Shown here piece by piece: positions 56,985 to 64,000 of a stretch of 64,000 nucleotides of DNA. Both the position numbers and the translations under genes were made by a program. The notes under the pieces were generated by a model. That model saw only the letters and a program-made list of their open reading frames with translations. It was not told the DNA's origin and made no database searches. How positions within the stretch are numbered: position 1 is the stretch's first letter; each line of letters begins with the position of its first letter. The stretch lies in assembly GCA_025403435.1 (NCBI GenBank), contig CM046351.1, positions 24,641,730 to 24,705,729 of the forward strand, written 5' to 3'. This stretch comes from Artocarpus heterophyllus. Its lineage: Eukaryota; Streptophyta; Magnoliopsida; Rosales; Moraceae.

Positions 56985-58931
56985 TGTTAGACGTGTATGC
57001 CCTAAGGAGTAAGATGTAATATGTTTTTGAAGATATTTTTATCAATAAAGAATTTATTTATTGTTTATATATCAAATCTTGTCCTCTTTACATTCATATT
57101 TGTTGAATGTATGTTAAGCAAACAAAAGTCTGAGATTGTCGCTCTAAATCTTAAGAATTGGGCATATGATGGACAGATTATGCGGAAGACACAATTCTTA
57201 AGGCAACGGTCTAAATTATAAGATTCACAATCAGGGAAATAAATTTGGGCACTTTATTGATACAAAGATTGTTATGTTGTCTATATCCCTATCAGGAGAT
57301 GGTTTGTCTTGACCATTAGAGGTGGACTCTATGAATAGAAACATTGGCATATTGTCATATGTGACGATGCGTTGGATCAAGACATAAAGTGAATTGATTT
57401 AGATTATAATTCTGTCTCGGTAAATCAATTCACTTTAGACAATCATTTGTATTGTATATTAATCCTGAGATGAATAATGGGCCCATTATTTTGACTTGCA
57501 TCTTTTGATATACCAAAGGGTGACACCCACATTTTAATAGTGGTATGCATGCCGTACGTTGGAGGCATGACTCTTGATGGTGTAGACCTATTATTCATAG
57601 ATATAGAATCCATAGCTCCTTTTTAGGAGTAATGATATCCTCTTATATGCATTATCTTACAATTGAAAAACTAGAGCGCTCAACCATTTGTATACATAGG
57701 TGTAACCGAATGGTATATTGTTTTTGGAGGGTAAGTTTTCCGATGATAAGATAATGGAACGTAAGATCAAAATAATTAAGAAGGTAAGACAGCATTTGTC
57801 TTAAGCCGATTATAGATAATCTTATAGGGATATGATACATTATGATATGTCATGGAGACTTAGCTATACGAGCTTCATCATTCTATATAGTTCAAGAATG
57901 CAGCTCCAAGCTTTTAGTGGAGTAGTGTTGGAGTTGATAATTATGAAATATATATCTGGGATATTGGGTTTCATAATTATCGGGAGCTTGACTATTCCAT
58001 TTGGTCTCCTTAGCTAGCTCATCAAAATCCTATAATGATACGACGTGCTTTTTCAATAATTGGTGACTTATGTTTGATTTATTAGATTGGTTGAAATTTG
58101 ATAAAAATCAGATAATTTTTGTTTGTTTATTGGTTGAATTAATTTTTTGATAAAATTAATGCAAGATAAACTTGTTCAATTATTGGGATTGGATAATTCA
58201 TATTTGTTTATCGGTTGGATTAATTTTGAATTAATTCAAGATAAACTTGTTGAATTATCAAGAATATTTATTTTCCTAGAGATTATCTAGATATGACTGT
58301 TTTAATCAGATAACTTCTCTGTTAGGTTATTTGAATTAAAAGTGAGGCTCTATTCTAAGAATCTTCGGTGGAAGATAAAGATTCGTAGGGATAAAAAATC
58401 GTAAGTTTGGCAGGCCAATCTTAAAATTTGGCCTACCAATAGGATAAGTTTGGCAGGCCGATCTGATAGTTCGGCCTACTGACCATGGGATTTTTTATCA
58501 TATGTTTTAGATGCAGATTTTATCAGACATCGATCATGATTTCATTTTGATTCAAATTTTTAAGGCCTTATCTGATAAGGACTAACTCCTAGACCTAATT
58601 TTTATAAATAGGGAGTGAGTCTTATAAGTTATTGAGATCAATTGAGAAATTAAGAGAGAAACTCTACTGGTGAGATTTTAAAAACTTCGTGAGAGCTCTT
58701 GTTCACAAATCACAAATACTAGCTTTAGGTTCTCTCAATTGGTTGGAAGGAGAGTCACCTGGTGGAAGAGCTGTACAATGTGAGCCCACACTCACTTCAA
58801 TCGTGAATAGAGAATAGCAAAGAAGACTAGTTGGTTGAGGCTCTTCTGGAATATTACTTCTCTTCATGGATTGCGGAACTCTTTGGCACTCAAATTTGTG
58901 ATCGTGCTATATGTGTAAATAATGTGATCTT
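56985..58931 (+). repeat. Copia LTR-like sequence and flanking repeat
   Basis: TGTTAGACGTGTATGCCC followed by AATAAAGAATTTATTTATTG is the usual start of a plant copia LTR group. Its right end is not clear; related-looking features continue to about 58930, including TATAAATAGGGAGTGAG near 58604. 58120-58258 holds a duplicated phrase (TTGAATTAATTTT...GCAAGATAAACTTGTT). 58395-58485 has a GGCAGGCCGA cluster like that in the gypsy LTRs. A mosaic of more than one element is possible. Confidence 0.45.
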
Positions 58932-60591
58932 TGTAACTACCCACCTACGTGGTCGTTACATAAGTTGAACATAATTGTAATCTCAATATACTTTAACATA
59001 AAGTACTGAAAATTACGAAATAAAAATTTTCCTTTCAAAGACATTGTAAACCTTTACTTAATATTTATAACTTTATGCATAACAAGTGAAAATATATTTT
59101 AAAAATAACTTGTAATACATTTGCAAACACGTTGCAAGTCATAACTTGTTCTCTTTAAAACTTATTGCATAACAAATGCAACTTAAAAATTATAACTTAA
59201 ACTGCAAAACATTATGCATTAACAAAATGCAAAAGTACTTTAAACATAATTATTTCAAATGAATTCTTGATAATAAAGAATTCGTAACATATAATCTTGA
59301 AATAAATATCAATCATTTCTCAAAATATGATTTTGTAAACTAACACATTAACATTAATTTCTCAAACATAAGAAAAAATCACATAATAATCATTATGATT
59401 TAACGTAATCATAATTCGTAAAAACTTAATATTTGCATACCTCATAACATTAATCTCTTAAAACATATAATAATAAAATATCTTTAAAACTTTCCTTTAA
59501 ACATAAAGATAATTATTTAAGAATTACTTGCTTTAAAACATTCCTTAAAACATACTTAAAAACTGTTGCGACTATTGTCGCATTTCAAGTTGAGACCTCG
59601 CTCAACCAATGCCTTTATAACCCTTTTTAAATCGTTTCTTAAACCTTAAGAAGAAAAATTTATTGAAACATAGCTTAAAACTTAACTTTATAATTGGATA
59701 AAATGTTTCGTAAAATATAACTTAAACTTTGAAAACATTTCTTAAAACTTCGACTTTCTTAAACTTTGAAAGTACTATATCCAATAATGGAAAAAAATAA
59801 CCTTTTCTTTTGGCAACAAAAACATACCATAGTTTGTTCCTCTCGTCGTGGTGGTTGTGTAGCAATAAGAATCACGCTGATCGGACGTCAGATGACAAAG
59901 ATATCTTGTCAAAAGTTTGGGTTTCACTGCCATTTTGGACGACGCGTGCGGCTTCCTCCGGTGGCGTTGCAGGCGGTACGACACACCGTTAGACTCAACT
60001 CAACGAGAGCTTTCTATTGGTGCAAGAAGTGTCAAAAACGGACGTTGAAATCTTGATCGAGATTTGAGAAGAGAGAGAAAAAATGTTGAGAGAGAAAGTA
60101 GAGAGAGAAAGAGTTGATTTTTGTCCCTTGTTTTCTTTTTTTATTCTTTTTCTGCATTTAACATATTTAAAGATACTTTAATTAGTCTTTAAAATCTACA
60201 CTGTGTTGTGGTCAGGTTGATCAAATTCTTGATCAGTAAACTTAAAATTCTGGTACACATAACTATACTCTTGTTGTACCATTGCTTTATCAAAATTTCC
60301 ATACTGCATGGATTATGCATGACATTATAAACTTTTAGTTTAGCACATTAAATATTTATTTTGATATACTATGATGACATAATATTGCTACATATTCCAT
60401 ACATAAAGCACATAAACTTGTGCATTCATAACATTATTTATTTCTAAAGTCTTGTAACTATTAAGGCCTTTAAATTTGTGTGTTAATAAATTCTAAACTT
60501 GTACTTGCTTAGATACTTAGATGAGTAATTATGAAAAAACCCTCAATTAATCACATTTATTAATTCTTGGAATTTTTTCCTGGACATTACA
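58932..60591. repeat. Solo LTR of a second family, with target duplication
   Basis: Starts TGTAACTACCC and ends TGGACATTACA, so the ends are inverted TGTAA/TTACA. It is flanked on both sides by ATCTT (58927-58931 and 60592-60596), a perfect 5-bp duplication. It is 1660 bp and lacks coding capacity; the short frame at 59766-60056 has no known domain. Direction could not be decided. Confidence 0.75.
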
Positions 60592-60691
60592 ATCTTGATC
60601 TCTCCTATACTTAAATTTAATTTTATAGAGAGGTGGCACTTTAGGTTTCTATATATTTTTATGATGCCATGGATTATCTAGTGAATGTTTA

Positions 60692-62830
60692 TGTCACGCC
60701 CCGAGTACGGGAGGTGACGTAACGGATTATTTAAATTAATTTAAGGAGAATTTAATTAAAATCAAGAGTTTAAGGGTTTGAGTTAAATATAAAATGTGAA
60801 AATTTAAGGAAAGCCATTGCATGAATAATTAATATTAAAGAATAAACATAGCGAGTATGGGTCCCACAGACCCACAACTTGTGCACACACATGGTACTGA
60901 CAATATCATAAATACAATCACAGTCCAAGTACAAATAAAGTTAAAACCTTACATGCCTTGATTTAAATAATACAAATTAATCTACTAGTCCCTCTATTGC
61001 TCCTGGGTCCTGTCCGTTGAATCCTCTCCAAACCTAAATGGAAAACCACCTAGAAGGGGGGAAATTTAAAACAAATAAAACGTGAGCGAAAGGCTCAGTA
61101 GGACTATGTTTTATAAAATAATTTAATTTAAAGAAACATTTCATTATTCAGGAATTATTTAAAAGAAACCTTGAATAAATAAATAAACAAATTTAAGTAA
61201 AACCGTTCTTACCTAGAACAATTTACTTGTACAACCAGTAATATCATTTTCTTTTCCTAAGCAAACCATAATAATATCACCACCGTAGTGGCCCAGTTGG
61301 GTTTCGGGACCTGTCCCCAAGGTCAATCGCTACACGACCCGATCTCTGATATGGCATCATGCCTATATGTTTATTATCATCTTCATTCAAAACCCAATTA
61401 CCAAGTGTTGACATTTACATTCATTATGAAGTTCATTTCAGTTCACGGTATATTAAAATATAACCGATAAATTCATTTTCAAACAACCGTTGAAAACATT
61501 TTAATAGAAATCTTTTTCAAAGCCAAATCATTTTGAAACTAGGCTACCAAGGAATGGGGTAGAAGTCCTACCTCAATACTCGTGCCGGTGCCCCACACCG
61601 TAATCCTGGTCCGCTATACGTTAGCTCTACGAAACCACGAACGATCCTAGATACACACTAAGTCGATCAATATCTAGTTCGAGACATTCTATGTTACTAA
61701 ACCATTTCATGATGTCCTAGTGTGCCATTTATATCTTTAAAATCATTCTATAAGGTTGGAATTTAAATCGAGGTTCAAAACAGTGAAAACGAGTGAAAAA
61801 TCACAAAATTCTCCATGCTCGGCCGGCCTGCCGGACTCCCTGCTTCGGCCGGCCGAACTGCACAATTCGGCCTGCTGGAAACCAAGTCCGATCTTCCGGT
61901 CATTCCCCAGGTTCGGCCTGCTGGATAGAAGAACATCGGCCTGCTGATCCTTAATCCGGCTGCCGAACAAGAAAAATCCAGAAATTCCAGTCACGGGTTT
62001 TTCGATCCCTAAAATCCAAATTTTGATTTTATCTTGTTTTTCTCAAATCCCAAGCATGGAAAACAATCATAGTTGATAGAAAAACATACTAAAACACATT
62101 TGAACTCATTTAAACAAGATTTAAACTCAAAAATCTCAAAAATCTGAAAATGAGAAAATGGGGAGAAAAATGAAAAATCTTGAATCCAATCCGTTTTTCT
62201 TCAATCTAAGCTTAGATTCTAGTTGTCTAAGTTCATTTAACTCAAATCAAAGGTTTTCTAAGCTCAAGCAAACCTAGATTTCAAAAATACACAAAATTAA
62301 AAATTTTGAAAAAAAAATTTAGAAATTTCAAAACTAACCTTGAATCGAAGCTTTAAATCCACATTTTCGGTTGCCAAATCACGTTCCCAAGCTTCCTCCT
62401 TGCTAACCCAAAGCTTGGATTCGAATTTGATTCAAAAATTCAAGGAGAAATTGAAAGAGAGAGGGGAAATCGAGAGAGAGAGTGAAGAGAGCCACGGGAA
62501 GAGAGAGAGAAGAGAGAGAGAGAGTGAAGAGAGAGGGAGAGGTGAGAGAATAAATAGAGAAAATTTATAGGCAGTTTTACTGTGCAAAAACCAAATGCCA
62601 CCCACGGTTTTGTAAAACGAGATATTTTTAACATTTTACAAATTGTTATATTTTAAAACTCAAAACATCATTTTAAAACAATAAGAAATCATTTGAATTC
62701 ATCAAATTAATAAAACAACCAAAAATTCAAAATCCAACCAAGTAATCAAATTAATGTTGAAACATTAATTATGGCACACTAATTCATCATTTATATTACA
62801 ATAACATTAAATAAATTTCAGGACATTACA
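60692..62830 (-). repeat. 3' LTR of another member of the main gypsy family
   Basis: On the plus strand it starts TGTCACGCCCCGAGTACGGG and ends GGACATTACA, same family as 33912-36085 with matching internal landmarks (tag box at about 61080, GC-rich array 61820-61970, GA run 62450-62550). The polypurine tract on its right shows it is the 3' LTR of a minus-oriented element that continues beyond the window. The target site on the left reads GTTTA (60687-60691). Confidence 0.88.
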
Positions 62831-62868
62831 ACTCTCTACCCCTAAAAGAAATTTTGCCCTCGAAATTT
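62831..62868 (-). promoter_or_regulatory. Gypsy polypurine tract and internal-region end
   Basis: The minus strand reads AAATTTCGAGGGCAAAATTT then CTTTTAGGGGTAGAGAGT before the LTR, the same signature as at 1538-1574. The truncated element at 29230 lacks this part. Confidence 0.8.
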
Positions 62869-62929
62869 ACATCTCATTTCAGAAACAAAACAAATGCAGA
62901 TACGAGTCCCGCATACTCGACTCTAGTTC

Positions 62930-64000
62930 CCAGGTGGCTTTATCAACCCCGTGATGCCGCTACACGACCTTTACCAATGGTATCTCACGACGACGCAAAC
63001 TAATTACTTTTTGATCGATGATCTGAATCGACACTTCTTCATACATCGTATCCTCCTGAATCTGCACCTCGCGAAATGAAACTATCTTACCCTGCTCAAG
63101 CAGACACTTCCTAAGCATCGACACATGAAACACATCGTGAACATGAGAAAGTTCAGGCGGAAGATCAAGCCGATAAGCAACCACACCAACACGTTGAGTG
63201 ATCTTGAACGGCCCAATATACCTCGGCGCGAGCTTCCCACTCACTCCGAACCGCATAGTTCCCTTACGAGGCGATACCTTCAAGAGAATAAAATCTCCAA
63301 CCGCGAACTCTAAGGGTCTACGTCTTCTATTCGCATTAACTCTTCTGTCGACTCTGAGCTGCCCTCAATCGATCTCAAATCACCGTGACTTTCTCATTGC
63401 TATCACGGATCTCATCCGGCCCAAGAATAACCCTATCTTTCTGCTCGGCCCAACACACAGGTGACCGACAAGGTCACCCATACAATACCTCAAACGGCGC
63501 CATACCAATACTCGCCTGATAGCTATTGTTGTATGCGAACTCTGCTAGATGCAAACATTGCTTCCAATTCCCTCCAAAGTCCAACGCACAGGCACGCAAC
63601 ATATCCTTGAGAATCTGAATAACCCGCTCAGACTGCCCATTAGTCTGAGAATAAAACGCCGTACTGAAGTTCAAATTCGTACCCAAAGCCTCCTGAAAAC
63701 TCCTCCAGTACTTAGCGTTAAACCTGGTGTCTCGATCAGAAGTGATGGACAAGGAAACTCAATGCAACCTCACTATGTTCTGCAGATACAAATCCTCGAG
63801 AATCTTCCTTGAACACTTCGACCTAAACGGAATGAAATACACCGATTTCATCAACCTGTCGACCATGACCTAAACTGCATCATGCTGCTGCTCCGTCCTC
63901 GACAAACCTGTGAGAAAATCCATCGTCACATGCTCCCATTTCCACCCTAGAATAGGAAGCGGCTGAAGCTGACCTGTAGGCTTCTGATGCTTGGCTTTCA
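62930..64000 (-). pseudogene. Gypsy integrase, 5' part beyond the window
   Basis: Minus-strand pieces match the integrase of the element at 29275-31278: [18 protein letters not shown] (63752), GQSERVIQ, the [20 protein letters not shown] tail (63283 onward), and a C-terminal end that keeps TGG where the other copy has TGA. Decay is heavier. There are stops at about 63476 (CGA to TGA at a CpG), 63758 (GGA to TGA) and about 63875 (TGG to TAG), and a one-base insertion near 63335. It is the end of an element running off the right edge. Confidence 0.85.

Noticed and set aside
59766..60056. 96-codon plus-strand frame with Cys and Arg residues
   Set aside because: It lies within the solo LTR at 58932-60591 and has no known domain or start context.

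Overview
This is plant nuclear DNA, most likely from a eudicot. Its protein-coding genes are split by short AT-rich introns with GT-AG borders. The plant families present are GASA/snakin, UGT73-type glucosyltransferase, plastid-targeted PurH and LOG-like, and most of the rest is decayed LTR retrotransposon and endogenous pararetrovirus DNA. I could not settle the species.

Only two intact host genes are seen, both on the + strand: a four-exon GASA/snakin peptide gene (4717-6010) and a complete twelve-exon purH gene for the last two steps of purine synthesis (39402-44564). Host-derived relics are an intronless LOG-like reading frame at the left edge (2-619), a broken UGT73-type gene (51079-52544, -), a second piece of a similar UGT gene (36086-36422, -) and a stray copy of purH exon 2 (about 53351-53440). 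The order UGT(-) then purH(+) occurs twice, which suggests an old block duplication that later decayed.

Layout. 1-3.55 kb: LOG-like frame, then a Ty3/gypsy polypurine tract and 3' LTR. 3.55-6.1 kb: GASA gene. 6.27-7.35 kb: Ty1/copia relic with LTR, primer site and gag/protease remains. 9.1-22.3 kb: a composite endogenous pararetrovirus locus (Caulimoviridae, florendovirus/petuvirus-like). Here a plus-oriented copy with its 5' third inverted is split by an almost unit-length minus-oriented copy. 22.7-29.2 kb: two SIRE-type copia 3' LTRs (minus), the second still attached to an envelope-like gene. 29.2-36.1 kb: a minus-oriented Ty3/gypsy element with long gag-pol frames, a 5' LTR and a tRNA-iMet primer site but no 3' LTR. 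It is fused at its 3' end to the truncated SIRE element and sits inside the UGT fragment. 39.4-44.6 kb: purH. 45.7-48.1 kb: a minisatellite split by a solo LTR of the same gypsy family (target duplication GGATG). 49.4-50.0 kb: a large palindrome with a CACTA-type hairpin MITE at its centre (target duplication CCA). 51.1-53.4 kb: UGT pseudogene and purH fragment. 54.3-58.9 kb: a MITE and a copia gag relic joined straight to LTR-like sequence. 58.9-60.6 kb: a solo LTR of another family (target duplication ATCTT). 60.7-64 kb: the 3' LTR and integrase end of another member of the main gypsy family, running off the right edge.

The genes do not form a pathway or operon. The region reads as a gene-poor, repeat-dense stretch in which two ordinary genes survive. 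I see no new defence or metabolic system. The most unusual items are the rearranged pararetrovirus locus, the LOG-like frame beside retrotransposon end signals, the nested hairpin, and the duplicated UGT-purH block. All family calls were made by eye from protein motifs and DNA landmarks, and no database search was possible.
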